DNA from: Lineus longissimus
Taxonomy: Eukaryota; Nemertea; Pilidiophora; Heteronemertea; Lineidae
Reading direction: 5' to 3'
Assembly (NCBI RefSeq): GCF_910592395.1
Contig: NC_088312.1
Span: 9,052,001 to 9,116,000, forward strand
Length of the DNA: 64,000 bases
The position numbers and the translations under genes were made by a program. Positions within the stretch are counted from its first letter, which is position 1; the number at the start of each line of letters is the position of its first letter. A model generated the notes under the pieces. The model searched no databases. It was not told where the DNA came from and saw only the letters and a list, made by a program, of their open reading frames with translations. Below are positions 13,001 to 26,831 of this stretch, piece by piece.

Positions 13001-13978
13001 TCGTCCTTATCAGATCCACATACCATCCGCCAACACTGCACTTCGAATGTGCTGCTGTTTGGCTCTACTCTTCATGTGAAAGCGTCAATTTTTTTAATGA
13101 AAGGTTATATGAGTATGAAGCCATGTTTATAGAGAAAGTCCCGTCCCATGAAAGGTACTGACAGAGTAAAATGTAAACCAACTGGAACCCTTTCCATGCA
13201 GTGGATTTTAGTCAAATGTCCTCATTTATGATATATTATATGATTTCATTGACCGTAAAAAACCTCAAGGCACCCTCGCTTTGTCAGGGCAGCCCCTCCA
13301 TGTCGGATTTCAGGATCCATCCCATGGATGCAGCAAGAAATGCCCATAAATGGAGGTCTTAGAGAGAGGTAAGAACACTCAACGAAGGCAATAATTGAGG
13401 ACTAAAACATGAAACAAGATTGCTCATTATCATCATCTCCTCTTATTGTAAGCCCTGCATCATGAACTTTCAAAGATCATGAGGTACAGGCAAAGGCATT
13501 CTGGGAAGGCACTTTCATTTGGTGCACGCACAAGCTCGGATTGACAATTTTACATTTTTACCGGAAATAACACCATGTTGATAACTTGTAGCTGACGAAA
13601 ATTTTATAGATATGCAGTAAATGTACTATTGATGACAAATTGAGTGCAGCTTTTACAAGGGGCAATGAATTTAAAAGAGATCGAAGTCAGACAGGAGACA
13701 CTGTGTTGGAAAACCATCAGAAGGCATCTTGACCAATCAAGGGCTCCACTCACTATGTCTTTGGGTCCGTGAGGGAGCGAGATCAAAAGGTGAATGTGAT
13801 CAGAGCCATTGATAATTCAAGATGCCGAAGGTTGGCAAGCACGAAAGAAACAATAGATAAACTACACGTTATTTCTGTGTACCAGTGATCAGATGCATTT
13901 CATTTTTGTAACATTTGCTGATACGCTGTCAAGTGCAAACTAAAATGTGCCAGAACTACCACTTTTGGCAGCCAACGC

Positions 13979-14204
13979 TGAATTTAGTCAGCCACTATAA
14001 TTCAATTGCCAATTGGTAGCTTCCCAGATTTAAAAAAAGTTTTACAACAGTCTGCTATACCAGACTAGTCCATCAAATATCACCATCAATCAAATTTAGT
14101 CAGCCACTATAATTCAATTGCCAATTTGTAGCTTCACAGATTTAAAAAAAGTTTTAAAAACAGTCTGCTATCCCAGACTAGTCCATCAAATATCACCATC
14201 CATC
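13979..14204. repeat. Tandem duplication of about 115 bp
   Basis: The block from 'aatttagtcagccactataa' to 'catcaaatatcaccatc' occurs twice in a row with only a few differences, which suggests a recent duplication. It lies in non-coding sequence. Confidence 0.9.
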
Positions 14205-15096
14205 AACAGCTCATAAGGAAGAATGTGTACTGGGCCTTTGAATCAAGGTTCTCTGCAGGCGTAGCAGCAAGATATAACCATTTTTTTCCGTTCTAAAACC
14301 AGGACAATAAAGTGAGCACACAGACATACTCATGGAGTAGGTATTGGCTTTTCTGTTAGAGCACCTGGACAGATCTGCGCAGCAAAATGGCTGGACAAAG
14401 CTGACCAGAAGTATGAATTTGTATCAAAATACAGTCACAGCTGAATTGCCAAATAAAATTGATAATGTGGAGAGCCCTTTGAATCTCAATCAATGCTACT
14501 CAGACAGTTAAGAGAATGAATTGGAAAGAACCACATGTTCCAATCAATACTGTAAACCCTTGCATATGTTGAACAAGGTGCAGCCTTGCTTCACAGATGT
14601 ACAAGTGCTGCATACTTCCAGTACAACTAGATGCCAATCCCCATTGCTAAAAACAATTCCAAGAAACAAGACGAGCTGAAATACAACCGGTATTACCGTG
14701 CTGGAACATTCGAGATGTCAAAACGTTCATATTTATGGCTCCAGCCCACCGCGGAATCCCACATTCAATATCGATTTAGATCTTATTACGAGGTCCAAAA
14801 GTAAATATGAAATCAGAACCTAAGCAAAAATATACTCTCCCAACAATCAAAAACATGAATCAACAGTTCTTTAATGAAGACAAGAATGCAAGCCGAGCAC
14901 CTGATTACACACTGAATGCCATGCACATTACTATTGTAATGGCAGTATCTTCTCCATACATGCCTCCAATTATGGAATGAAATGGACTGTGTATGGCGTT
15001 CTTCAAAACAAAGCAAAAGACATGACTGAACAAATTAAGTCGATCAAATATGAGCAGTAACCTTTGGAACTGCAGTGCTATTCAAAACTTATAATT

Positions 15097-15255
15097 TCAT
15101 TTATTGTTCCAACTTGATGACAAAGTATGGTTGGATGGTGGGACGCATCTCACAAACTTGTAGATCACTTGTTCGACTTTTTCTTCTGAAATCTTCCCCA
15201 GAATATTCTGTCGCACACTGGTGTCAACAGTAGCCCACGTGATGTTTACCTCTTC
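15097..15255 (-). other. Possible isolated terminal exon (doubtful)
   Basis: On the minus strand, 159 nt following a CAG encode 52 residues with coding-like composition, including NITWATVDTSVRQNILGKIS and then EEKVEQVIYKFV. They end in TGA, and an AATAAA overlaps the last codons. No upstream partner exon was found, the acceptor lacks a strong pyrimidine tract, and I do not recognise the protein. It could be a terminal exon of an unseen gene, a decayed gene fragment or chance. Confidence 0.2.
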
Positions 15256-15259
15256 CTGA

Positions 15260-18200
15260 CCTTGATCTTAACCGAACTTCCTCGTACTATAATGTGAGAA
15301 CTCTATCCCCCCAATTTTTAAATTTTTTTATTAACTGGAATATTTAAACGTCAACAACTTCTTTGTTGGGGATAGAAATAAACGTTTTACCCACTCCGAT
15401 TTTGAACAAAATGGGAATCAGTTTTTTTGCTCGTCTTGTTACACATGGTAAAGTTTCCAACTTCAAATACATCTTTTTATATAAGAAGAGGTAAACCAAC
15501 ATACTTAAAGAAAACATTACAAGAGAACACATCCGGGACGCACACTTTCGGAGGCCTATTGAGTTTCAGTCGAGGGGAGGAGCACACAAATGTTAATAAA
15601 TTCATCTTTGGAATGCAACAAACTTCAGCACTCTCTGTGTCACTTAACAACCAAGGGCGATGAAAGTAATACAAGTAGTCCCCCCATGATCAAGCTGAGC
15701 TAGTAACGCATGTGATAGCGGAACCAATGACTATTGAGAGGGGGCTAAATTCGGGGAAAATCCAGGAAATGTAGGAGTTAATCAAAGACACTGTCACCTG
15801 CAAGGTGGGATCATGGGAGAAGTCAATAAATTGAAAGAGCAGTTTCTAGTCCCCCAAAACCGAACTAGGAATTGAACCATATGGTTACAGGCAAGTGTAA
15901 AACAAAATCTGATCTCCAAAACTACTCGTCATCGCAAGTGCCTAAAGCTGCCAATAATGACTACTTTGATGAGCTTATACCGATGAAACATTGGTCCTAG
16001 AGGTACCTGATTAAGGTTCAACTACCCCGGAGCACAGCAGCCGTAACCATGCACTTTGTTGCCAAAGCAGACCCGGATGGATTGATTGTGTCCTATCCAA
16101 ACAATAAAAGGCAATTCATTAATGATGATCCAAAGCCAAATCAATGCCCAATGGCCAATTTCATAGAATATACATCCCTCAATCTATACTGGTCCACTTG
16201 GGGTCAAGTTGGGCAAAAGTTTCAAGCCATTTTCAAGTTGGTTGACATAGAACTACCACCAATACTATTTAGTAGTTCTTTTATTCATGCAATACTCTGC
16301 ATGTCCACACACACAGCTTTTCATCATAAAATAAGCATTATACCACATGGGTGTAAGGCCGAGGTAAACTTATGATCTGGCACTATTCCAATGGATCAGT
16401 GAAGCGACTTAACCTCCCGAGCTCAAGCAGCTTTGATATGCAAGAATAGCTACAATGAACTATTTTGTGACACACAAATGCTTTACAAAGTCTATACTTA
16501 TCAGCTAATGCTATGTATAGACCCCACGTGTCGAGAGACCACATTCATTATCATATGTACCGTACCATAGCACACTTCAGGAAGCTAAAGTGAAAAGCAA
16601 TACAGTGGTAGCATTGGCATATAGTCTGTCCTCAAAATATCTTGTTTGCTTTATGTAAAACATATTCATAAAAAAAGAGGGTAGCGTTAGTTTTTCATGA
16701 CCAGGTGGGCGGGTTACATTGAGAAAAAAAGATATTCAAGGACAGACTTGAGCTACGTTGAGTTGTTAAGGTTATGAAGGACAACCAGCCTTGGTCTTGC
16801 TTTTCGACAGGTGCTTTATTTTTCAAGTCTCAAAATGATATACCTTATTCAAAAAAGCCTGCTTGACGTGCTCCCCTATTTTATATCATTTAGGCCAAAT
16901 GATTGATGGAACCATCTGTTAGACCCACATCACAGTGAGAACATGATATAATTTATAGCTAGGGCTTGTTCTATTCTATATATATGCAAATATCTTGCCT
17001 GTTGCACATCATTATTATGATCCATCAAGGTTGTTCAATGACAGTGGATGAAACCAACACGACATTCTTGACGGGAATGGGGTAGCTGTAACAAGCCGGT
17101 GTCAGGTCGAAGTCCTTAATGCAGATTAAGGCCAATTTCAGACTGACATGCATTACTTCATACATGAAAATTATATTGGCAGTCCATAATGTTTCAGATA
17201 CTGTTAATCAAACTGCAATTCCCAAGCTTGTGAGCCACTAAGGCTATCTGAACCATGGCAACATCCTCAGTGTCATGCTGGACCCTAGTCATCTAAAGAG
17301 CATCTGCTCTTTTCCCAGACTCTTTTATCCGATAGGTTCTTCGGCACTATCAAGGGACAGAAGAAAGCAAGCATCTTCTTGATGAAACATCTGCTTTGGC
17401 TGTCCAATCTGAATGAAATCTTTTCACCGGATTATGAAAAGAAGAAGCAATTGCGTGATGTTTAAATTATGTCAAATGTGATGTGTCAGGTGGTTCATGA
17501 TCTAACCGAGCGTGCCGTGATGGCCTTCTGCTTATCACTAACTCCAAACAAGTAGCCACATCCTTGGCCATTAAACCTGAAAACCCTAGAGTTTTAATTC
17601 CGTCAGATTGGACAGTAAGTCAGGGTCGGACGTATCTGGTGTCTTTGCCAGGGCAATCGCGACCCTCCACAGTTGACAGACACTGATGGTAGACTTGCAC
17701 TTCTTCTATATAGGCCTATGCTCAGGCCAACGCCTTTGACCAGAACTGACAACGAATAACACCAGTCACACAGTAGTCCTTACTGACTAGTAAATGAAAA
17801 ATGAGCAACCAAGTCAAGAAAATGAGGCACTGAAGAAAATGTTGCGGGGATATCTACAACCAACCCTGTGGCAATATATGCCACTCCTTATATCCAACCC
17901 TAGTAGCTATTAGATGAGAGGAGACTTTGTTACCAAGGAAACCACGGTGATGGAAGAAACAGTGAGCCCACATGACAGAAACTGAAGTGAATCTGAGGAC
18001 ACTAACTTGCTCAAAGGAGTGGAAGAAGATGATCATGACTACTTTTTTATGCAGGGAAAGCTGCCTGAGCAATTCTTGGGCTGTTTTCCAACTTGATTCT
18101 GTTTATTAAATTTACATCTCTAGAGAAGAATGGACATTATATTATAGCCTATATCTACTGTCAGAAGTCCCATTGAGACCATGCAATATATCCACTGGAG

Positions 18201-21200
18201 GCCCATTTACTACAATACTATATCAGAGGCCCATTTGGACTACACTCTGCAATAGATCTACATATACAGGTGGCCATTTGCCAGAGATGAGATGGTGATA
18301 TCTGTGGAACATTGCCAGCAGAAAATTGGGGTACATGTATTATGGTAGGAATACTCTAGACGGAATGGTAGACAGATATTTAACTCTTATGTGTCATTAC
18401 AATCTATTTTCATCCAGTTTTTTTACGCAGGGGCCTTGGGTATACATTGCTTGAACAATTTGACAATTTGTGATACTGAGTGCCTAGGAAAGTGCAATTC
18501 AGTCACTTGTTTTTAAAACTTGACTACAGCATACTGCAAAAATGCAAAATTTTCAGACTGACACGAGCACTTGATACAGCGTCCTTTAGAATCATATTAG
18601 TAGTTTAAAGGCACAATATCTTATCATATATCCAATGAAAACTTAATATATTAAGAATGACAGGACTCTCTGTAAAGAACATTCTAAAGTTATCACATTA
18701 CATCATGTAGCAAGAATTCAAAGTTAGATGATTCTACAAACTTTCAAGAACATCAGCTGGTACAGTGTAAACTGGCATTTTAATAAATGAAAATTTCATA
18801 TGTCATTGAGGAAGTCTTCTTTTAAGAAAAACTTTGTATCCAATTGTCTGTCACCTGCTGAGAAGTAGGTCTGAGTTGGGTAATGCATGACAGCTTTTAG
18901 TAACCAAAGCAACCAAAGCTGTGGAACATCATTATAACTATCAGGAGTTACCTAACATATATCAGACTTTATTACTGTATCACTGTTACAGTGCCATGAC
19001 ATCATAGCCTTTGTATTAGACTATTTTTGTGGTATGACTTTTTATGAACAGGTTTGAACAGGTTTTGTGGTATGAATTTTTAGGGAAGAAAATTAGTTGT
19101 ACAAACAAGTTACCATGAATCTTATGCAATATATCTGCAACATGTGCAAGGCACATCAAAACATATCTCAACAAAAATCATCCTCTTACAAAATGTTAAT
19201 ATTGGCCAAAGCATAAAATAAATGTAAAATAAGAATTTCATTTGGCCTTTTGAAGACAATGACCTATTAGTCTTACATTGATCAAAGTTGTTTCCAAAAA
19301 AGAGCAAGGACTCTGGAAAAGAAAATCAAAATCGCATGTTTTCACAGGGTTTAAAAAAAAGAATTAAACCAACTGATGTAATCAACCCCTACATTACTAT
19401 TTTAACCTAGACTTTCACAGCAGAGAAGTCAACTTTGATCAATGTTTCAACACGTGGTCAAATAAACGCTGCCATAAAATCTCTGCCAACACTATACTCG
19501 AGTCTTCTAAACACTAAAAACATCTTTCACAACAATTATTTACTAATTGCAAAACTAAATATTCCATTTTATACACATGATAATTACAATGTAACAGTAA
19601 CATCTTTAGGCTTTTATGTACATTTACAAACAATGCTTCATCTATTTACAAGTTTCCAGCCATGTACATACAAACATTAATATGAAAAACACAACAGAAA
19701 GATGCTTAGCACAAGTTCCCCGCACAGACTGGTGTAGCGCTTTTAACACTCGCTATTCTGGAAACAACCAGAACATTTACCATAGCTCCAACAATCGCAC
19801 ATTCAGGCGCGGATCCAAGGGGGGGGGGGCACAAGACACACGCCCCTAATAATTCATAAAATATATTTAATATATAATATAATATATAATTCATGAAATA
19901 TCTTTGAAATAATTAATATATAATATAATATATAATTCATGAAATATCTTTGAAATTGATCAGGAAATTTTGTAATGCACCAGAAATTTTGATGAGAACT
20001 GCAGTGCATGCCCCCTCCTTTGCCAGCTCCCGGATCCGCCCCCGAAATCAGCCACAAGAGTCTGTGGATTGGATATTACATGTACCTCCCAAATGCTGGA
20101 ACCTTCTCCGTACCCTCGACAAAACCGGAAGAGTACAGTATACTGCTGATTGGTTGACCAGAATACAGTCATGATGTAAAGTACCCATCAAACAGGCATC
20201 CGTTCTATCCAAGACAATTAAAAATCTAAAGCATTTCTTACCATATAACAAAACTCAATCATATCAATAAACTATACATCTTCCCGACTATTCATGATAC
20301 ATGAACATGTAAATTCATTATTTCGATATCCTAGTTTTCAAAGATGAACTTATTCCCCTTGTCATGAACACCCCACAAAGTTACATAAAGGCAGCATTTC
20401 CAAGAATAACTAGATACATCAACTTCTCTGTATACTTTAGAATAGATTATACACTGTCAAACTGTATTATTCAGGGACAACTGCAAACTACTAATTTGGC
20501 AGTTTTTCACAGCTAGCAACATATACATCATACATTTCATTGTAGTATGGTAGGGACAACTATTGGTTTTAATTTAGCATGTTTTGAAAGACCAGCCAGC
20601 TATGTCTTCAACGTTCTACCAATTGATATCCCTGTAATCAAATCAATTTTTGCCTGGTAGTACTGCCCAAAGAACTTAGTTGCCCAAGGAAGGTCAACTG
20701 CACCCTCAATGTTGTGGTTAGCAATTGATTTAGCACAAAAGTTAGCGAGCTGATAATAATTCATAATGTACATGTAGTTTATACCTGTAGTTCAACAGCT
20801 CACCAGATTTTTAGCAGGCTATATGGAGGACTAATACTAGACCACACAAGGAAATAAGCCTCTGCGGTTCAGTAATTTGGCTAAGATGATAGGCCCAAAT
20901 CCCCTTCTGAATTTGGTAGCTGCATGTAGTCATCCAAACTTATGGCCACATTAGTTACGTTGGCATGTCTAGGCAATCCAAGCATGAGCCACGGGCAATC
21001 CTGAAGAATTAAGAGTTAATGTTTGCTTTTCCGGCCCAGCATTTATCCACCCATGCCATGCCCCCCCCCCCCCCCCCCACCCCACCCGAGACATACCCTT
21101 ATTGGCTGAAGCGAAATGCCCCCATAAGAGCACTGTTAGATTCATTTCTAGGAATTTCAACGATGTTGTAGCAACAATCAATACCCAAACATTCTTTTCC

Positions 21201-23720
21201 AATGGTTGTTATCATGCTGATATGTCAACATGAACTCCGGGTCACCCTTGGATTAACAGAAAATCTGCAATCCATCATAAAAGTGACGTTATATCACCAA
21301 ATTAAGTCAATACTGAACAAGTGATAGCAGGTCAATTGACATGATCGATCTTGTAGACAAAATAATGTCTGAGCCACATCCACTGAAGTAACCTCAGCCC
21401 GGCTTGTTCAGTCTAGGACAACCACACTGATCTTGAATTCTATTCTCAAGAGTCTGTGGCAAATTAATTCTCAAGTATTTCCTAAAATGATTCCCATCAC
21501 AAGTGCCCTCCAGCATTGGCTCAGTACAGAATCCTTCATTACATAAATTATGTAGACTGCTGGTATAGCCTATCCTGAAGTAGAGTAGCCTACAGTTGGC
21601 GACTGGATTGGAACTGAAATACCTCCACAGAGTGTGCCTGCTTCCAGCTCTCTTCACCTGGCCTTGTTACACTTTTTTTACCTCTCTCCCTGCTATATCC
21701 CATTCCCATCTCCTGGAAGATGCAGTGTAGCAGATCAGGTAGACTGAAGAGAGGTGGAGAAGATCAAAATGCACTGCATGATGAAAACATAGTCTGACAC
21801 AGTCGTACAAAGTGGAAGCAACCAAGAGTTGACCACCTGAACCTCATGGCCTTTACTTCCTTACTTAAAATGAAGCCAGGGTATATCTTTAAAAATCTTG
21901 GTGAGATGAGATGCAAAAACCTTGGTGGTCAAGATGAGACTGAGAGTTGGCTCCATTTCAGACCTATGTACATACAACATATTTTCTTCCAGCCAGAGTA
22001 TCAACAGCCAGCTTTTGCCAATACCAGAATTGCAATCTTCTGACTGACAAATTAATGGTGTCTGAGGCCAAGGACAAAAAATCCGTAGGCACCCATGAGG
22101 CACCTATTCCGCCAAGGTGGGACTTCTCGTGCATGCTGTTAGCATCCTGTCTCACCATATAGGCCTATGGTTGCCCTTCACTTTCAGCCTGACATCAGTT
22201 GTCATCAGTATAGGCCTGGTTGCTGCCAGAAACTGACTGAACTGCTGAGTTACATATCAATTATACCATGCCTAACAGCAGCACATCATCACACATGCAA
22301 ACTCTACTCAGGGTGGCCCAGGTCTGCTTTTACTCAACCTGGAAGCATTTGATGGAAATTCCACCTGTAAAGAAATCCCTTGGGGATATATTGCAGCCAA
22401 TGCAAACTGCATGACACTTGCTACCAAATAATAACCCATAATCAGAGGAAAAATGTACACACTGAAAGTATGGCTTAAATATGTTTTAGCTGCCTAATAG
22501 TACCATGATGATATCCAACATGTCCAAGTATCTTTTTGTAAAACCAAATCAAAGTGATAATGCCTCGTAAATACGGAGTAAGTATTACTTCGTAAAAAAA
22601 TTAGGCGAGACAATCTTTCTTGGTCAATTAATTCCCCAGGGTAGTGCTGCAACACCACTATCAGTCTCAGGTTTTTTTTCATTTTCTTCATATATTTGTT
22701 GAAACATAAACTGGAATGCCCCTCATGAACATTGTGTGACAAGGATATCAATATAATGAATTTATAAAATGTGAAATTATGGCTTACAATATGTTGAAAC
22801 TGTCTCAAAATAACAGACTCCAGTGGCATTGGCCTGTTGTCCATCGCAGCCCATTGCAGCTGCTATTATTTGCAGTAAACAAAAAGCATTTCCATTCTTG
22901 AGGATTAGACGCTGACACAACATATGGGACTGTCATGACTGTGACAGGCTGCAAGTTCACTGAAGTTCTCTTGGCATAAATCCCACAATATGATCAATGC
23001 AAACATATCTGCATTTCATCCAAGTCATCATTCTGAACCATCAGAGATAATCAGTCTGTTACCTCCCCAGAGTCCGGGTCGCGGAGTGGATCCAAGGCTT
23101 CAAGGTCAAGATGCCAAGTCATAGGCCTACTGATTTAGTTGAATTATAGGCATGGTCACTCAATGTTTTCTGCGAGGTCTTTAAGAAAACACACACATGT
23201 ACATCAATGATATAAATTTCCACAAAGCACACAAAAAGCACGTGTAAATTATATCATTGGAGACGACACGTACAATCCTGAATCAGCTGCAATATAAACC
23301 AGTAAGAAAATGTACTACACCACATCATTCCGTACACTGCGAGTGTAGCTTGGAATTATTCCAATCCAGATTGGAATAAATTGTAATCCAATGCCCATTA
23401 TAGTAAATAGCCTATATGAAGCATCAAAGAAAGCTTCTCAAGCTGATGCCATACATACATATTGTATAATTCTTATGATTATGAACCTCGTTGGATCTAA
23501 TTCTTATTCCTGTGACTGTCAACTATTGTACGGGTGTACACGTAGAACAACGCTTTATCACAGTACCGTCAAACCTCCAACACAACATCGTTTTTTTGTT
23601 GACAACGATCCCCGATAAACACATCCGAATCTACTTGGTACCTCCATATTTACACTCGATCTGAATAGCTCCAAAGATATGACAGAGATTTTACCTTGAT
23701 CTACATGTAATTATCGTTCT
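15260..23720. other. Non-coding region downstream of FOXO (3' UTR plus intergenic)
   Basis: No credible exon was seen on either strand. The part nearest 23720 must contain the FOXO 3' UTR on the minus strand. Several antisense poly(A) signals (TTTATT on plus, for example near 18967 and 18092) occur, but I cannot choose between them. It also holds a tandem AT-rich repeat at 19862-19956, an 18-C run near 21062 and a G run near 19819. Confidence 0.55.
19862..19956. repeat. AT-rich tandem duplication
   Basis: 'atatataatataatatata' followed by 'attcatgaaatatctttgaaa' appears twice, starting near 19868 and 19914. It is low-complexity sequence rather than a gene. Confidence 0.75.
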
Positions 23721-23723
23721 TTT

Positions 23724-26700
23724 TTAATGAACAGCATTCACATTATTTGAACCGGGCATGTTGGATATAGAATCAAAGTTGCAGTCGAGACTGCCATCAA
23801 CGTTCAACTCGTGTTTTATAACCTCACTCACATCACAATCAAGCCCCTCTAAACAATCCAACGAAAGTGTGTTTAAGTCGAAATCGTTAGAATTAGTGAA
23901 GGGGTTGCCTTGCTGCTGCTGTTGGAACGTCCCCTGCATTGGCTGTGGCACACTGTTCATTTGCTGTTTCGTCAACGCTGCGCGCAGGATCGAATTGCTC
24001 GGTGGTTGAGACAGCAGTGACAAGTTATTCGGCCCATTCTGATCCATACCCTGCTGTTGCTGCTGTGGCCGCCGCAGTTGAGGCGAAAGCTTTGCCTGAG
24101 ACTTTGGAGACATTTGTTGGTTCAAGTAATTGAAGGCACCCTGATTTCGATATTGGTTACCTCCGATGACAACATCGGCAAGCAAAGGCTCCTGATACAT
24201 GTCGCTATCTTCACTAAGCATGTCCAAATCCTCCATACTAAGATTGCTCGTGAAAGTGCCTCCACTCATGTGATTAGTTGACAGCCTGGTAGACATCTGC
24301 CCCTGCGGACTGCCAAGAGATGTAAGTGTTGTGAACTGATTGCCAGGAGACAGCGGCTGAGGGCTCATCGCAGGGCTGTTCATGCCCATCATGTCTTGCT
24401 GAGAGCTGCACCGGAACTGTTCAGGATATGGTGGCGGTGGTGGCAAGTTTACATTAAAAGAGGAGTTGTAACTCGGCATGTCGAGACTACCAGAACTACC
24501 AGTACTGAAACCATTGTAATTTCCTAGGTTCGAATTTGAGAAAAGCAGGCCTTGATTCTGAGGTATAGGACTGGGACTGTTTGTATTACAATCAATCCCA
24601 TCGTTCAGAGGAGAGTCTGTGATCGAACTGTCGGCTAATTTCATGATATCTGCAAGGCTTGATGTCAACTGATCAGTGCACTGGTCTTGTGCATTTGAAT
24701 ACGATGATGTACTCAGGTTACCTTGACTTCCTAAGTCATTGCTGCCCCATGGAATTGGGGACATAGATGGCACTTGGTTGTCATGGAGATCAGGTTCCAG
24801 CGTTGATCGTATGGGCGACAAACGTCCACAGCTACTGGCATTAGAGCTTGTCCTTGGCCTAAAGTCTGGACTGAGCTGGAACGCATGGAGTCCACCAGTT
24901 TCAGAAAGAATGTCAGACTCTGAGATTGTTGACGTGGGGCTAGCGTTTCCCTCAACAGATGCTCGCATTGCTTCTATCTTCTTTCGTACGCGGCCTCGTT
25001 TCTTTTCATAGGCTTTCGTATCCATACTCGTTGCTCGCCGGCGAGGTGACTTGCCAGGTTTGGCATCTGGGTTGATGACCCACCAGGAACTTTTACCAGT
25101 GCCCTCATTCTGTATCCGCATGAACCGATTGTGGAGAGACAAATTGTGGCGGATTGAATTCTGCAAGGAGAAAAGGAATTCGCTTTTACACATGCATCAA
25201 CATGCAACATGCATGAACAGTTTACCGTGCACGCCACAAAAAAAACAGAAAAAGCTTCTAAATTTTATTGACTAAACAGTTAAAACGTGCCATGAAAACT
25301 CAAAAAGACCACAAGCACTGCTCATGCATGTAGCGCTAATAACTGCTATTCATCACTTCATCATTACACAAATTGGTATGCAAATTGGATCCAAATTAGA
25401 TCCAGGATTTACGGGAACTAACAACCCCCAGGCATCTGGGTCAGTAGAGCAACTCATTCTGAGATTTCCTGGAACACTCATTCAGATGATTCCAAGAAGC
25501 GGTGAGGGGCCTGGAGGTGACTGATACACTGATCAGCCAAGGTTTCTGTCACATTTGGGAAGGGTTGCTTTGGAATGTAAAAGAACATACATGTAGGGCA
25601 TTTCAGAGCCTGTCAGTGATTCTAAATGCAAAATAAGCACACTTTACTCTTTTTTCAAGACACAAGGATTTTGAGGCATAAAGCCTATTCCTTGAGGCAA
25701 ATGCTAAGCTGTAACTAGTGTAAGTTTGCAAAAGTGTTGAAAAATAAAACAAAAATGTTTCCCGCTGTGGTATTTTTGAGTTTACTGCAGCATTTTTTAG
25801 AATTTATGTTGTAACTAGGGGTGCGCATTTAAAGTTCTAGACTTTGTGTTGCGATGGACTATTTTAAAAGTTTGGCCGCTGTCCAGTCATGCGTTTCACC
25901 TGGAAACAAAGGGTGGTTAGTAGCTTATGACATTGCCCGAATTACGTGTTCTGAGTGTGCGTGGAAATTATCGAGTAGGACGATGACTGCAAGTGATATC
26001 GTACTTTTCCTGATTAACACTAACAGGGTACGTACCATATACAATTTTACAATATTTGGCTATTAAGTAGGCTATGAAGGCAATGGAAGATGGGATGGTA
26101 TTGTCTATAGAGGCCAATATTATCATGGTACAGTATCAGTATACTCTTGGAGGAATTATACTATAGGTTGTCAATATTTAATTTTAGATGAAGTTTACAT
26201 GTAAAAGTTTCCAATGAATCAAGCCAGCTATGGCCATGTATCAAATTATACACAAGCGCAACCACCTCACCATTTGAACACTACTGTACCATAACCATCA
26301 AGATTTATCATGAAGAAACATTGTATTCACTTATCACGAAATAATTAGGTCACTCGCCTGTGGCTGTTGCTGTATGACCCCGTTATTGTGTTTCTGGGGC
26401 TCCGTCGACCCCGTAACCTAAATTTTAGCCCAAACCAATACCATGAATAGAAATAAAAAAGAATATACCTTCCACCCTGCTGAACTGTTGCTGTCCCCCT
26501 TGTCCTTGAAGTAGGGCACATTCTGGACCATCCAGTCGTATATCTGAGAGAGCGTTAGGCGCTGTTCTGGAGAACTCTGGATCGCTTTCGTGATTAAGTC
26601 CGCATAGGAAAGATTTCCCCAAGCATTTCTACGCGAAGATGTCTTCTTGCTATTCAGCCCTAACAAATCCTTATTAGCTTCACCATTCTCGTCAGTAACA

Positions 26701-26831
26701 GTGACAGACACAGGTTCCGTCTTCACAGATATTTCCTTAGGTCTGAGGGGCCAGGTGTTGGATCTGGCGCGAGCAATAGGTTCAAAGTTAGGGTCTATCT
26801 CCACATCCATGTTCGGACCGAGATCGGCCAT
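23724..26831 (-). CDS. FOXO: Forkhead box O transcription factor
   Basis: FOXO is a nuclear transcription factor repressed by insulin/PI3K-AKT signalling, which controls stress, metabolism and lifespan genes. Two coding exons, 26831-26469 and 25160-23724, give 599 aa; the intron interrupts the forkhead domain between GW-K and NSIRHN, the position used in vertebrate FOXO genes. The start MADLGPN was chosen because the next residues, EIDPNFEP and RARSNTWPL, are the conserved FOXO N terminus. Three AKT sites are visible: T26 in RARSNT, S166 in RRRATS and S227 in RPRTSS. The forkhead spans about residues 67-155, with recognition helix [13 protein letters not shown] and the basic KSPRRR stretch. 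The C-terminal acidic activation segment ([17 protein letters not shown] then KHEL...FDSI, about 545-590) is also conserved, and there is a short polyglutamine tract. Length is typical (about 600-670). Nothing looks broken. Confidence 0.97.

Larger units (their letters stand above)
8760..15090. other. Non-coding stretch, no supported gene
   Basis: No open frame here shows family motifs or a credible exon chain. The sequence is AT-rich with long T and A runs. Features seen are a three-copy degenerate repeat at 9865-10020 (listed) and a tandem duplication at 13979-14204 (listed). The first few hundred bases upstream of 8757 should contain the promoter and 5' UTR of the MFSD9-like gene, but no TATA box or start signature is clear. 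An isolated plus frame ending at 10277 with AATAAA at 10304 was considered and not called. Confidence 0.5.

Noticed and set aside
16049-16375. 108-aa plus-strand frame starting MHFVAKADPDGL
   Set aside because: No family match or neighbouring exon; composition is not convincingly coding.
21062-21079. Long C homopolymer
   Set aside because: A simple homopolymer, possibly of uncertain length in assembly; no function can be inferred.
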